A DNA stretch of 64,000 bases from Flavobacteriaceae bacterium UJ101 (GCA_001880285.1 CP016269.1:2552501-2616500), one strand, 5' to 3'. Positions 1 to 8,730 are shown, numbered from the stretch's first letter. Notes: a model not told the origin generated them from the sequence alone. A program made the numbers and translations.

Positions 1-593
1 GTAATTTCATTAGTGGTAGAAACCACTTCATAAATACTGATACCTTCCCAGGCAATACGTTTAAACAATTGGTAATATAAACCTTTGATTAAACTACTTT
101 CTTTTGGAAGTTCAATGGTAATGGCAGATAAGTCATCTTGAGATGAAAGTAAGGTTTCATTTTTAAAAATAGTAGAAACTTTCTTTTTAAGATTACTATT
201 AACCAATAAATTCGTTTCGTGGATTCCTCTAGTAAATGTTAAGATTTCTTCCCGAGTACTTTCAGAAGATTGTAAAAACTTCAATTGATTTTGAATAATA
301 GAAGGTGAATTTTTAAATGTATAATCTATAATGTTCATTCGTAAGGTAATATTACCTAGTTGATGCAATCTTGAGTCTGCATCATTTTTAATCCCCAACC
401 CTGTAGGGAGATGTAAACGACGTAATGCCATCATAATAGCCCCAGATTTTACAGGTTTTCCCATTCTTTTTTCAACCTCAGGAAGCATATGCTCTGCTAA
501 AGCACTATAATTGATGATTTTTAGTTTTAAAGACTCTTCTAAGTACAAACTTTCCTGTATAATTTCTTCTACGTAATCAGCAATGGTCTTCAT
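1..593 (-). CDS. ACT-like domain protein divergent from aspartate kinase (partial, runs off left edge)
   Basis: An open frame of 197 codons begins with ATG at 593 and continues past base 1. The translation starts MKTIADYVEEIIQES. Its first ~65 residues look like a small helical or winged-helix segment (INYSALAEHMLPEVEKRMG, then SGAIMMALRRL). The last visible stretch, ISIYEVVSTTNEIT, resembles the second strand of an aspartokinase ACT domain. No kinase domain is visible in the part present. It is divergent from the aspartate kinase gene with a 98-bp gap. Neighbourhood and ACT-like end suggest an amino-acid-sensing regulator, but this is inference; the 3' part is missing, so the family cannot be settled. 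Confidence 0.75.
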   Translation of the reverse strand, partial: MKTIADYVEEIIQESLYLEESLKLKIINYSALAEHMLPEVEKRMGKPVKSGAIMMALRRLHLPTGLGIKNDADSRLHQLGNITLRMNIIDYTFKNSPSIIQNQLKFLQSSESTREEILTFTRGIHETNLLVNSNLKKKVSTIFKNETLLSSQDDLSAITIELPKESSLIKGLYYQLFKRIAWEGISIYEVVSTTNEI

Positions 594-666
594 GTTAAAT
601 ATTTAACTATTTGTAATAAATTGGTCTAAAAATAATCAAAATTTATCTATAAATTAGCATAAAAAA

Positions 667-674
667 TATATTTG
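667..674 (+). promoter_or_regulatory. Putative -7 box of lysC promoter
   Basis: TATATTTG matches the Bacteroidota housekeeping -7 consensus TAnnTTTG. It lies 18 bp before the aspartate kinase ATG, giving a short leader. Confidence 0.5.
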
Positions 675-691
675 ACCAAAATAATAAAAAC

Positions 692-1993
692 ATGAAAGTT
701 TTAAAGTTCGGAGGGACTTCAGTTGGAAATGTTGAGAATATGCGTCAGGTGATGAAAATTGTCAACGATGGTGAACAAAAAATAGTGGTTTTATCGGCCA
801 TGGCAGGAACAACTAATTTTTTAGTTGAACTGTATGAGTTAACCAAAAAACGTAACGAAGGGTTTTCAGTTAAACATAAAATTGATGTCTTAAAAGAACA
901 ATATATTGATGTTGTAGAGAATTTGTATAAAACAGATGTAAAGAAAGAAGCCATGCGTTTTGTGCGCAATCGGTTTGGAAAAATTTACCAAGCTATTGAT
1001 GAGAACCCACGTGATTTAGAAGGGTATATTTTAGCACAAGGAGAAATTCTTTCGACACGCCTTTTTACTTATTTATTAAAAGAGAATAATATTGATGCAG
1101 AATGCATTCCTGCGTTAGAATTTATGCGTATTGACATGAATGGGGAACCTGATCGTTTTTTTATTAAAAAGACATTAGGTTATTATATGGAACGCTATCC
1201 TGCTACTATTTATGTAACTCAAGGGTATATTTGTCGTGATTTTTATGGTCGAATTACCAATTTAAAACGTGGAGGGTCAGATTATACGGCTTCGATTATA
1301 GGTTCTCGTTTACGAGCAGACAATATTCAAATTTGGACGGATGTTGATGGTTTTCAAAATAATGATCCTCGTTATGTTAAGAAAACACAGCCTATTTCAG
1401 AACTTTCTTTTGAGGAAGCAGCAGAATTAGCTTACTTTGGAGCAAAAATATTGCATCCACAAACGGTTTTCCCTGCACAAAGAAGAAACATTCCCGTTTA
1501 TTTAAAAAATACCTTAGATCCGAAAGCAAAAGGAACAAGAATTTCTTCGGACGTTAAGGCAAATGGTGTGAAAGCTATTGCAGCAAAAGATGGTATTACA
1601 GCCATTAAAATTAAATCAGAAAGGATGTTACATTCACATGGGTATTTACATAAAATATTTGAAGTATTTTCACGTCATGAAACTCCAATTGATATGATTA
1701 CCACTTCAGAAGTAGCCGTTTCATTGACCATTGATAATGCAAAAAATCTAGATAAGATTGTACCAGAACTGGAAAATTTTGCTAAAATAGAAGTAGATCA
1801 AGAACAATCTATTGTATGTTTAGTAGGACATGAGATTACAAAAAGTAACGCAACATATAAACTTTTTGGCGTGTTAAAAGATCATACCGTACGTATGATA
1901 TCATATGGAGGTAGTTCAAATAATATTTCGATATTAGTAGATACAGATAAAAAAGTGGAAGTCTTAAATAAATTACATAAGTTGGTTTTTTAA
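692..1993 (+). CDS. lysC: Aspartate kinase (monofunctional)
   Basis: This enzyme phosphorylates L-aspartate, the first step to lysine/diaminopimelate, threonine and methionine. The 433-residue product has the family's opening KFGGTSVGN (residues 5-13), an amino-acid kinase domain to about residue 290, the substrate loop LKRGGSDYTAS, and a C-terminal pair of ACT domains (GITAIKIKS and SIVCLVGHEI mark their first strands). Length fits a stand-alone aspartokinase; there is no homoserine dehydrogenase fusion. The ATG follows a good -7 box, and a strong hairpin terminator follows the stop, so it is probably monocistronic. The ACT domains imply feedback inhibition by an end product; which one cannot be read from the sequence. 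The divergent neighbour carries an ACT-like segment too. Confidence 0.95.
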   Translation: MKVLKFGGTSVGNVENMRQVMKIVNDGEQKIVVLSAMAGTTNFLVELYELTKKRNEGFSVKHKIDVLKEQYIDVVENLYKTDVKKEAMRFVRNRFGKIYQAIDENPRDLEGYILAQGEILSTRLFTYLLKENNIDAECIPALEFMRIDMNGEPDRFFIKKTLGYYMERYPATIYVTQGYICRDFYGRITNLKRGGSDYTASIIGSRLRADNIQIWTDVDGFQNNDPRYVKKTQPISELSFEEAAELAYFGAKILHPQTVFPAQRRNIPVYLKNTLDPKAKGTRISSDVKANGVKAIAAKDGITAIKIKSERMLHSHGYLHKIFEVFSRHETPIDMITTSEVAVSLTIDNAKNLDKIVPELENFAKIEVDQEQSIVCLVGHEITKSNATYKLFGVLKDHTVRMISYGGSSNNISILVDTDKKVEVLNKLHKLVF

Positions 1994-2014
1994 GAAAATA
2001 GCTTTGCAATGAAA

Positions 2015-2048
2015 AAGGAAATCAATTAAAAATTGATTTCCTTTTTTT
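2015..2048 (+). terminator. Rho-independent terminator after lysC
   Basis: AAGGAAATCAATT (2015-2027) pairs perfectly with AATTGATTTCCTT (2031-2043) across a 3-base loop and is followed by a T run to 2048. Confidence 0.9.
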
Positions 2049-2098
2049 GTTTGAAGATCATATAGATTGAAAAAATGAGAAAAGGCGCTTTTAAATGA

Positions 2099-2175
2099 TG
2101 TTTATGAAATAGTTATATATTTGAAAGGAAAATAATAACAACAATACAAGTACTGAATTCAGTTTATGTGGATGT
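2099..2175 (+). repeat. Spacer repeat copy A of cassette-like array (partial)
   Basis: Part of the 318-bp gap 1994-2311, which otherwise holds the lysC terminator and AT-rich sequence. The segment TTTATGAAATAGTTATATAT and the following AACAACAATACAAGTACT...CAGTTTAT align, with gaps, to the better preserved copies near 4549-4611 and 6105-6166. It is the weakest of the three copies. Confidence 0.45.
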
Positions 2176-2311
2176 TACTAGTAATAAGATTTTAGTTCCA
2201 AATTTTTAATGTTTATTATTAGTTTTATTGGTTATTAGTGATTTATTTAATTTTAATAATATTGAGATTAATATTGATGGATTCATAATTAAAGATTAAA
2301 AAATAAAATAG

Positions 2312-2836
2312 ATGACTTTTGAAATAGATAAAGCAATTGAAATTCTTGAAAGGACACCATTTACTATAGAAGTATTATTAAAAGGAATCTCTGAGGAATG
2401 GATAATGAACAATGAAGGGGAAAATACATGGAGTCCATATGAAATTGTAGGTCACTTAATTCATGGAGAAAAAACGGATTGGATAATAAGAACAAAAATA
2501 ATCCTTTCAGATTCAAAAAATAAAACTTTTGAACCTTTTGATAGATTTGCACAAAAGAGAGAAAATCAAACAAAGATGATCTCAGAGTTATTAGATGAAT
2601 TTAAGATGTTAAGGACTAAAAATATAAAGGAATTGAAATCATTAAAAATCGATGATTTAACTTTATGTAAAAAAGGAATTCATCCTGAATTGGGAGAAGC
2701 AAAATTAAAAGAATTGCTTTCTGCTTGGGTCGTACATGACTTGGGACATATAGCTCAAATTACCAGAGTAATGGCAAAGCAATATAAAGGCGAAGTTGGG
2801 GTATGGAAAGAATATTTAGGAATCTTAAAAAAATAA
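2312..2836 (+). CDS. DinB-fold family protein
   Basis: A 174-residue protein of the DinB/DfsB four-helix-bundle superfamily, whose members are cytoplasmic metal-binding proteins, several acting as thiol-dependent transferases; the substrate here is unknown. The sequence shows the three spaced histidines expected for the metal site: GHLIHGEKTDW (His48, His51) and VVHDLGHIAQI (His142, His146). Trp40 in the NTWSPYEIVGHL segment is also family-typical. It has no signal peptide. It stands alone in its orientation-matched array, 317 bp after lysC and 86 bp before a methyltransferase, and the leader holds no clear Shine-Dalgarno. It is the first gene of a cassette-like run and may be a recent acquisition. 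Confidence 0.8.
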   Translation: MTFEIDKAIEILERTPFTIEVLLKGISEEWIMNNEGENTWSPYEIVGHLIHGEKTDWIIRTKIILSDSKNKTFEPFDRFAQKRENQTKMISELLDEFKMLRTKNIKELKSLKIDDLTLCKKGIHPELGEAKLKELLSAWVVHDLGHIAQITRVMAKQYKGEVGVWKEYLGILKK

Positions 2837-2922
2837 AGATAAGACATACACCATAAAAGTATAGAACGATCATACTTAACTTATACACGAATACTTTTAT
2901 AGATACTTAAAGTAAAACAACA

Positions 2923-3765
2923 ATGAAAGTAAAAAATATTGTAAGAATTACTGAGAAACCGAACCTCTATGAGAAAGGAACCTCTTTTATGTGGACTGAT
3001 TTACATATTTCAAAGCAATTATTACAAATACATCTAAATCCAGATATTGATTTAGCGAGTCGTAAAAAATCAACAATAGAAAAGACAGTTAAATGGATTT
3101 TAGAAACTAAAAATAGCAATGAGAAACTAAATATTTTAGATTTGGGCTGTGGGCCAGGCTTGTACACAGAACTTCTTGCAAAGAAGGGGCACAATGTTAC
3201 AGGAATTGATATCTCAAAGAATTCGATTGATTATGCTATTAAATCAGCAAAAGAGAAAGGATTGGATATTGATTATCAAAATGCAAGTTATTTGGATGTT
3301 GATTTTGGACAAGAAAAATTTGATTTAGTAGTACTTATTTATACGGATTTGGGAGTATTATTACCCATGCAGAGAGAAAAACTTTTAATTAATGTTTTTC
3401 GAGCGCTAAAAAGAGGTGGAGTCTTTATTTTTGATGTTTTAAAGGATAGAAGATTGAGTGATAAATTATTGCCTAAAACATGGGAAGCCAATAATGCCGG
3501 TTTTTGGAAAGAAATACCATATTTAGCCTTGTCAGAATCGTTTTTGTATGAGAAGGAAAAAGTAATTTTGTTTCAGCACTCTATAATTGCAAGTAATGAA
3601 AATATAGCAATTTACCGCTTTTGGACTCATTTCTTTTCTCAAAATGATATAGTGAAAATGTTAGATAAACAGAATTTCAGAAGTATTGAATTCCAAGAAG
3701 ATATTTTACCTGAAAGTGATATGTGGAATGGAGATCATGTAATATTTACAAAGTGTAAGAAGTAG
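2923..3765 (+). CDS. Class I SAM-dependent methyltransferase
   Basis: A 280-residue cytoplasmic methyltransferase. Motif I is ILDLGCGPG (residues 71-79), followed by the acidic residue ending strand 2 (GID, Asp96) and a post-motif YTDLGVLLP region. The N-terminal SFMWTDLHISKQLLQIHL segment matches a group of stand-alone small-molecule methyltransferases in Bacteroidota and Firmicutes; the substrate is not known. It starts at an ATG after an 86-bp spacer that contains a short inverted pair (AAAAGTAT near 2856, ATACTTTT near 2891). Neighbours are unrelated in function, so context gives no substrate clue. Confidence 0.85.
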   Translation: MKVKNIVRITEKPNLYEKGTSFMWTDLHISKQLLQIHLNPDIDLASRKKSTIEKTVKWILETKNSNEKLNILDLGCGPGLYTELLAKKGHNVTGIDISKNSIDYAIKSAKEKGLDIDYQNASYLDVDFGQEKFDLVVLIYTDLGVLLPMQREKLLINVFRALKRGGVFIFDVLKDRRLSDKLLPKTWEANNAGFWKEIPYLALSESFLYEKEKVILFQHSIIASNENIAIYRFWTHFFSQNDIVKMLDKQNFRSIEFQEDILPESDMWNGDHVIFTKCKK

Positions 3766-3836
3766 AATGAAAGAACCCTATCAGCTGTATTATTCTTGAA
3801 AAATTTTTAATTCAGCTAAAAAAATACAATAATAGT

Positions 3837-4436
3837 ATGAAGTACAAAGAAATTGCAAGAATTATAATTGAGTTAAAAAATGTGGATTTAGAATTTCGAG
3901 ATAAACTTATACAGAATGGTCAACTTGGAAAAGGATATAATAAAGAAATGGAAGCTATACATAATAGAAATGCAAGCGAATTATGTGAAATAATAGACAA
4001 GATTGGTTATCCAACAATAGATAAAGTGGGTAAGGAAGCAAGTGAAGCTGCTTGGTTAATTATTCAGCATGCTATAAGTCAACCTAGTTTTATGAAGAAA
4101 TGTATCAAATTATTAGCAATAGAAGTTGAGCGTAAACAAGCGAATCCTATAAACTTTGCTTATGTGACAGATCGAATAGCAGTATTTGAGGGGAAGCCAC
4201 AATTGTATGGTACACAGTTTGATTGGGATGAAAATGGAGAAATGAGCCCTAATGAGTATGATGATTTGAATAAAGTGAATGAAAGAAGAAAGCTTATTGG
4301 GCTTAATACATTAGAAGAGCAAATTCAAATAATGAAAGAGCGGGTTAAAAATGAAAGATTAACTCCAATAAAAGATTTTGAAGAAAGAAGAAAAGAATAT
4401 AATAATTGGAGAAAATTAGTAGGTTGGATAGATTAA
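3837..4436 (+). CDS. DUF6624 domain protein
   Basis: A 199-residue protein with no signal peptide or membrane segment. It shows the conserved blocks of the DUF6624 family: AAWLIIQHA (71-79), AYVTDRI (108-114) and YGTQFDWD (124-131). The biochemical role of this family is unknown. The C-terminal third is charged and helical (EERRKEYNNWRKLV). The gene lies 71 bp after the methyltransferase. Immediately after its stop comes GGTGTACAACCA, the beginning of a spacer repeat that recurs, degenerate, further along this array. Confidence 0.8.
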   Translation: MKYKEIARIIIELKNVDLEFRDKLIQNGQLGKGYNKEMEAIHNRNASELCEIIDKIGYPTIDKVGKEASEAAWLIIQHAISQPSFMKKCIKLLAIEVERKQANPINFAYVTDRIAVFEGKPQLYGTQFDWDENGEMSPNEYDDLNKVNERRKLIGLNTLEEQIQIMKERVKNERLTPIKDFEERRKEYNNWRKLVGWID

Positions 4437-4444
4437 GAAAATTG

Positions 4445-4656
4445 GTGTACAACCATATGTTTTTTAGTTGATTAATATTATACACGTGGAGAGAGAATGA
4501 AGTATGTGAAAGAAGTTTTGGACTTATATTGATGACACATGAGCTTTGTTTTATGAAATATTAGTATATTAAGATCATAATCAATACTAGTGTTCAGTTT
4601 ATTTCTATTATAGTTATGAGTTATCAAATTCGATTTATCTGGGCATTGTATGCAAA
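4445..4656 (+). repeat. Spacer repeat copy B of cassette-like array
   Basis: Nearly the whole gap between the DUF6624 gene and the next gene aligns with 6005-6210. Matched blocks: 4499-4522 with 6026-6049 (22 of 24), 4549-4570 with 6105-6126 (21 of 22), 4597-4611 with 6152-6166 (14 of 15) and 4626-4648 with 6183-6205 (18 of 23, all differences transitions). The order of blocks is the same in both copies. Confidence 0.8.
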
Positions 4657-4668
4657 CAAAAGATAGTT

Positions 4669-5367
4669 ATGAAAAACAATTTTCTATTATTAATTATTTT
4701 TTTCATTAGCAGTAATGTTTTTACTCAAGAAATATCAATAGAATTGAAAGCGGGCCAAGTTTTCGATATTTTACCTCTTAAACGAAATCAAAATGTAAAC
4801 CCGGAGTTAAGGCAATTCTATTTGAAAGATTCCATTTCTCCAAGGGCAAAAGAATTAGGGTATATCCCTTTAGGTGGAGTTAGAACATCAGAAGTTGCGA
4901 TTCAAGGAAATTTCTCCCCAGATTTAATTGCTTTTGGAGCCTGGAAAGATATGGAAAGTGTGTATGAAATTATGGAGCAAATAGAAAAAGAGTTTCCGAA
5001 TTTTCACCTTTTAAGAAGAAAGATTTGGAGTGTTTTTTATAATACTCATTACGAATTAAAAGAAGATGTGAACTTAAAATTTACAAAAGACAAATTTTAT
5101 GTTGCAACATCCTATTGGACAAAACAACCTTCTTATTACAAGAACTTGATAAAATTGACAACTCAGAATATCAAGAAATATAAGGGGAAGATCATCCTTG
5201 AACTTTCTGAAGGTGAACCTCCTTATGGGTATTATTATAATCCTGATTATTTTTTCATTACTGAATGGGATAGTGAAAGTGAGTTTCAGAAGTTTTTGAA
5301 AGATCATAAATCATTGGAAAAACAATATTTACAACATATTAACCAATTTAAAATAATCATTAACTAG
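4669..5367 (+). CDS. Exported protein with two DUF1330/ABM-like halves (putative)
   Basis: A 232-residue protein beginning with a clear signal peptide (KNNFLLLIIFFISSNVFTQ, cleavage near residue 20), so exported. The mature part seems to hold two similar halves, each ending in a pattern typical of dimeric alpha-beta barrel folds: PDLIAFGAWKDMESVYEIMEQI in the first half and YYNPDYFFITEWDSESEFQKFL in the second. DUF1330-like or antibiotic-monooxygenase-like ferredoxin folds are the best guess; no catalytic residue can be assigned. The preceding gap is spacer copy B and the following gap again opens with GTGTACAAC. Confidence 0.6.
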   Translation: MKNNFLLLIIFFISSNVFTQEISIELKAGQVFDILPLKRNQNVNPELRQFYLKDSISPRAKELGYIPLGGVRTSEVAIQGNFSPDLIAFGAWKDMESVYEIMEQIEKEFPNFHLLRRKIWSVFYNTHYELKEDVNLKFTKDKFYVATSYWTKQPSYYKNLIKLTTQNIKKYKGKIILELSEGEPPYGYYYNPDYFFITEWDSESEFQKFLKDHKSLEKQYLQHINQFKIIIN

Positions 5368-5370
5368 TCC

Positions 5371-5390
5371 GTGTACAACAGCTATATCCT
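5371..5390 (+). repeat. Spacer repeat remnant D (GTGTACAAC start)
   Basis: Three bases after the stop at 5367 the spacer reads GTGTACAACAGCTATA, the same opening as 4445-4453 after the DUF6624 stop. The rest of this 89-bp spacer does not align with the longer copies. Confidence 0.4.
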
Positions 5391-5456
5391 TGCCTCACAA
5401 ATCCTTTTGTATGATACTATAAAAACCATTAAATTGAAATAAAAAAACTCTATATT

Positions 5457-5909
5457 ATGAAACATTCTTTAATTATTATGATTTCAAGTCTCTTTTTTTT
5501 AACTTGTTATGTTAAAGGGCAAACGAAACAGGATTCTTTAGCTATCAAACAAGTTGCTTTAGATTATATCGAATCTCAACATAATGTTAAGCCTGAACAA
5601 TTTGAAAGAGCAGCTCATCCAAGAATGGTTAAAAGAACTTTTTGGACGAATAAAGAAACGGGAAAGGAATATTTGCGAGAGACTTTTACCGATGCTATGA
5701 TTTTACTTGCTGAAACATATAATCAAGATGGGGAAAAATTTCCAAAGAACCCTAAAAAAGAGGTTATCATACTTGATATTTTTGATAGAACAGCTTCTGT
5801 GAAACTTATTGCTGATGCCTGGATTGATTATATGCATATAGTCAAACTCAATGGAGAATGGAAACTTGTGAATGTGTTGTGGCAATTCAATGACTCTGAA
5901 AAACATTGA
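5457..5909 (+). CDS. Exported NTF2-like protein (putative lumazine-binding family)
   Basis: A 150-residue protein with a signal peptide (hydrophobic residues 4-18, cleavage probably after VKG near 21). The mature part reads as a small NTF2-like fold: QVALDYIESQHNVKPEQFERAAHP, a central helical segment, then strands VIILDIFDRTASVKLIADAW and MHIVKLNGEWKLVNVLW. This pattern matches the putative lumazine-binding group (Lumazine_bd_2) common in Bacteroidota; ligand binding is not demonstrated here. It is the fifth single gene of the cassette-like run. Confidence 0.75.
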   Translation: MKHSLIIMISSLFFLTCYVKGQTKQDSLAIKQVALDYIESQHNVKPEQFERAAHPRMVKRTFWTNKETGKEYLRETFTDAMILLAETYNQDGEKFPKNPKKEVIILDIFDRTASVKLIADAWIDYMHIVKLNGEWKLVNVLWQFNDSEKH

Positions 5910-6004
5910 CAAGAAATCTTATCGAATGAATCTGGTACGGTAAAGTAATAGAAGAAACAGTTTTACATGTAAAAAAAACTAAAAATCTTTTTGTTTGACA
6001 ATTA

Positions 6005-6210
6005 CGGTACAAATGGAGTAGAAAGGAAGTATGTGAGATAAGTTTTGGATTTAAAATAGTATTTAATAATGTTTAGTTACTATTTTAATTATATATGAGA
6101 ACTATTTTATGAAATAATAGTATATTTAATAATCAACAACACAAGCACTCGGTTTATTCCTATTATTTAGTAAGGTTATACCGAATTTGGTTTATCTGGG
6201 TGTTGATCTT
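6005..6210 (+). repeat. Spacer repeat copy C of cassette-like array
   Basis: This fills most of the 317-bp gap 5910-6226. It opens CGGTACAAAT and closes GGTTTATCTGGGTGTTG, and aligns block by block with copy B (4445-4656). The first ~95 bp of the gap hold no visible feature. Confidence 0.8.
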
Positions 6211-6226
6211 AATTAAGAAAATTGAA

Positions 6227-6697
6227 ATGAAAATTAGAGAAACTTATAGAAATGATTATACCATTTCAACTGACAAGGATAAATTAGATATTTTGAGTAT
6301 TCACAAATTCCTTGCAAATGAAACTGATTGGGCTAACGGAATTCCAATTGATACTTTGAAAACATCAATTGAAAACTCTTTGAATTTTGGGCTTTATTAT
6401 GAAAACAAGCAAATTGGTTTTGCTAGAATAATTTCAGACTATTCAACTATTGCATATTTAGGAGATGTTTATGTTCTAAAAGAATATAGAGGAAAGGGAT
6501 TAAGTAAATGGCTAATAAATGAAATAATGGAACATCCTAATCTTCAAGGATTAAGACGTTGGATTTTATTGACTAATACAGCTGAATGGCTTTATAAAAA
6601 GTTTGGGTTTACGGAAATACCTAATCCTGAATTTTATATGGAGAAACATAACCCAGATGTATATAATCACCGTTCTCGCACGAATCCTTCCATGTAG
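6227..6697 (+). CDS. GNAT family N-acetyltransferase
   Basis: An acetyl-CoA-dependent N-acetyltransferase of 156 residues; substrate unknown. Acetyl-CoA binding motif A is visible as YLGDVYVLKEYRGKGLSKWL, with the R-G-K-G turn, and the C-terminal WLYKKFGF is the usual motif B. I chose the ATG at 6227 (MKIRETYRNDY) over an in-frame GTG at 6200, because the upstream codons lie inside spacer repeat copy C and would add a non-homologous tail. It is the last gene of the + strand cassette-like run and converges on acs. Confidence 0.85.
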   Translation: MKIRETYRNDYTISTDKDKLDILSIHKFLANETDWANGIPIDTLKTSIENSLNFGLYYENKQIGFARIISDYSTIAYLGDVYVLKEYRGKGLSKWLINEIMEHPNLQGLRRWILLTNTAEWLYKKFGFTEIPNPEFYMEKHNPDVYNHRSRTNPSM

Positions 6698-6734
6698 TAA
6701 TGTGATTTTATAAAATCATCAAGTTAAAAAAAAT

Positions 6735-6772
6735 AAACCTCTCAATAAAGAAAAATCTTTACCAAGAGGTTT
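6735..6772. terminator. Bidirectional hairpin between GNAT gene and acs
   Basis: AAACCTCT (6735-6742) pairs with AGAGGTTT (6765-6772), with an inner AAAGA/TCTTT pairing. A-rich sequence on the left and T-rich on the right let it serve both convergent genes. Confidence 0.7.
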
Positions 6773-6795
6773 TAATATAATAGCCTTATATATTT

Positions 6796-8709
6796 CTAAA
6801 CCAAAGCCCCTTCCATAATTTCTTCTACAATTTCAGGGTTTAGTAGGGTAGAAGTATCCCCCATATTCGAAGTGTCGTTCGATGCAATTTTACGTAAAAT
6901 ACGACGCATAATTTTTCCAGAACGTGTTTTAGGTAATCCGCTAACAAATTGAATCTTATCCGGTTTTGCAATAGGTCCAATATGTTTGGAAACCAATTCT
7001 TTAATTTCTCGTTCTAAGTCTTCATTCACTTCAACGCCATCATAAACGGTTATATAAGCGTATAAAGCTTTCCCTTTTATATCATGAGGAAAGCCTACAA
7101 TAGCCGATTCTACTACTTGCTCATGTTCATTAATTGCATTTTCAATAGGAGCTGTTCCTAAGTTATGACCTGAGACAATTACTACGTCATCTACACGACC
7201 TGTGATACGGTAGTTACCTGTTGCATCTCGATAGGCACCATCTCCAGTGAAGTATTTACCTTCATAAGCTGAAAAATATACTTCTTTATAACGCTGATGA
7301 TCTCCATAAATAGTTCGGGCAATAGAAGGCCAAGGATATTTAATGGTTAAACGTCCCTCAGCTGCGGTACTGTTAAATTCAATTTCATTACCCTGTTCAT
7401 CCATTAAAGCGGGTTGTACACCGGGTAGTGGTAAGGTAGCAAAAGTAGGACGTGTCGGTGTAATGCCGGCAATAGGAGAGATCATAATACCGCCCGTTTC
7501 AGTTTGCCACCATGTATCTACAATAGGGCAATTCGACTTTCCAATATGATCATTGTACCAGTGCCATGCTTCTTCATTAATTGGTTCTCCAACCGAACCT
7601 AATACCTTTAAATGTGATAAATTGTGCTTTTCAACTAATTCTAAAGGATGCTTTTCTAATGCACGAATAGCGGTAGGTGCTGTGTAGAAATGAGTGATGC
7701 GTAGTTTTGCACAAATTTCCCAAAAACGCCCGTAATCAGGATAAGAAGGAACGCCTTCAAACATAACCGTTGTTGCCCCTGAGCATAAAGGTCCGTAAAT
7801 AATATAGGAATGTCCTGTAATCCAACCGATATCTGCTGTACACCAATAACGATCGTTTTCCTCCATTTGGAAAACATTTTGGAAGGTATAAGTAGCACCT
7901 ACCATATAGCCACCACAGGTATGGACCATTCCTTTTGGCTTTCCAGTAGAGCCAGAAGTGTATAAAATAAACAACATATCTTCTGCGTCCATTTCTTCAG
8001 CAGGACATTCGGCTTCGGCTCTTAATAATTCATCTGCCCAGAAAACATCACGACCACCCATCATAGGAGTTGATTCTACCATTCGACGGTATACAATCAC
8101 GCGTTCAATAGAAGGACAATCTTTTAATGCTTCATCACATATTTCTTTTAAAGCTACACGTTTGGTTCCTCTATATACTTCATTTGCTGTAATTAATAAT
8201 TTACATTGTGCATCATTAATTCGGCTGGCAATAGCAGTAGAGGAGAAGCCAGCAAAGACAATAGAATGTACGGCTCCGATTCGAGCACATGCTAACATAG
8301 CAATAGCTAATTCAGGAATCATAGGCATGTACAGGCAGACACGATCACCTTTTTTGATACCGTTGTTTTTTAAAACATTGGCAAAACGGTTTACTTTTAC
8401 GTACAATTGTCTGTATGTAATGTGACGAGATTCTTCATCAGGATCATTAGGCTCCCAGATAATAGCAGTTTTGTTTCCTCGTTCTTCTAAGTGACGATCT
8501 AAACAGTTCTCTGTAATATTAAGCTTTCCACCTTTAAACCAGTTGATTTCAGGTTTACTAAAATCATATTCTAACGTTTTATCCCAAGGCTTTTTCCAAA
8601 GAAATTGGTGTGCGATGTTGTCCCAAAAAGCTTCAGGATTTTCAACACTTTCTTTGTATGCTTTTTTATATTCAGCGAAGGTTTTGATTTGAAAATTTTC
8701 TTGACTCAT
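6796..8709 (-). CDS. acs: Acetyl-CoA synthetase (AMP-forming)
   Basis: Converts acetate, ATP and CoA to acetyl-CoA through acetyl-AMP. The 637-residue product has the N-terminal Acs extension, the phosphate loop YTSGSTGKPKG, the motif TWWQTETGG, and the C-terminal hinge and catalytic-lysine region TRSGKIMRRILRKIA, in which the lysine is the residue acetylated in known enzymes. Length is standard. It is the last gene of a - strand block: the response regulator ends 21 bp upstream, and symporter, porin and sensor kinase lie further up. This makes acetate scavenging under two-component control the likely role. Confidence 0.96.
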   Translation of the reverse strand: MSQENFQIKTFAEYKKAYKESVENPEAFWDNIAHQFLWKKPWDKTLEYDFSKPEINWFKGGKLNITENCLDRHLEERGNKTAIIWEPNDPDEESRHITYRQLYVKVNRFANVLKNNGIKKGDRVCLYMPMIPELAIAMLACARIGAVHSIVFAGFSSTAIASRINDAQCKLLITANEVYRGTKRVALKEICDEALKDCPSIERVIVYRRMVESTPMMGGRDVFWADELLRAEAECPAEEMDAEDMLFILYTSGSTGKPKGMVHTCGGYMVGATYTFQNVFQMEENDRYWCTADIGWITGHSYIIYGPLCSGATTVMFEGVPSYPDYGRFWEICAKLRITHFYTAPTAIRALEKHPLELVEKHNLSHLKVLGSVGEPINEEAWHWYNDHIGKSNCPIVDTWWQTETGGIMISPIAGITPTRPTFATLPLPGVQPALMDEQGNEIEFNSTAAEGRLTIKYPWPSIARTIYGDHQRYKEVYFSAYEGKYFTGDGAYRDATGNYRITGRVDDVVIVSGHNLGTAPIENAINEHEQVVESAIVGFPHDIKGKALYAYITVYDGVEVNEDLEREIKELVSKHIGPIAKPDKIQFVSGLPKTRSGKIMRRILRKIASNDTSNMGDTSTLLNPEIVEEIMEGALV

Positions 8710-8730
8710 AACGGTATATTTTAAAAGATA

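Noticed and set aside
7958-8425. 155-codon open frame antisense to acs
   Set aside because: It is the reverse of strongly conserved acs codons and shows no protein-like motifs or start context.
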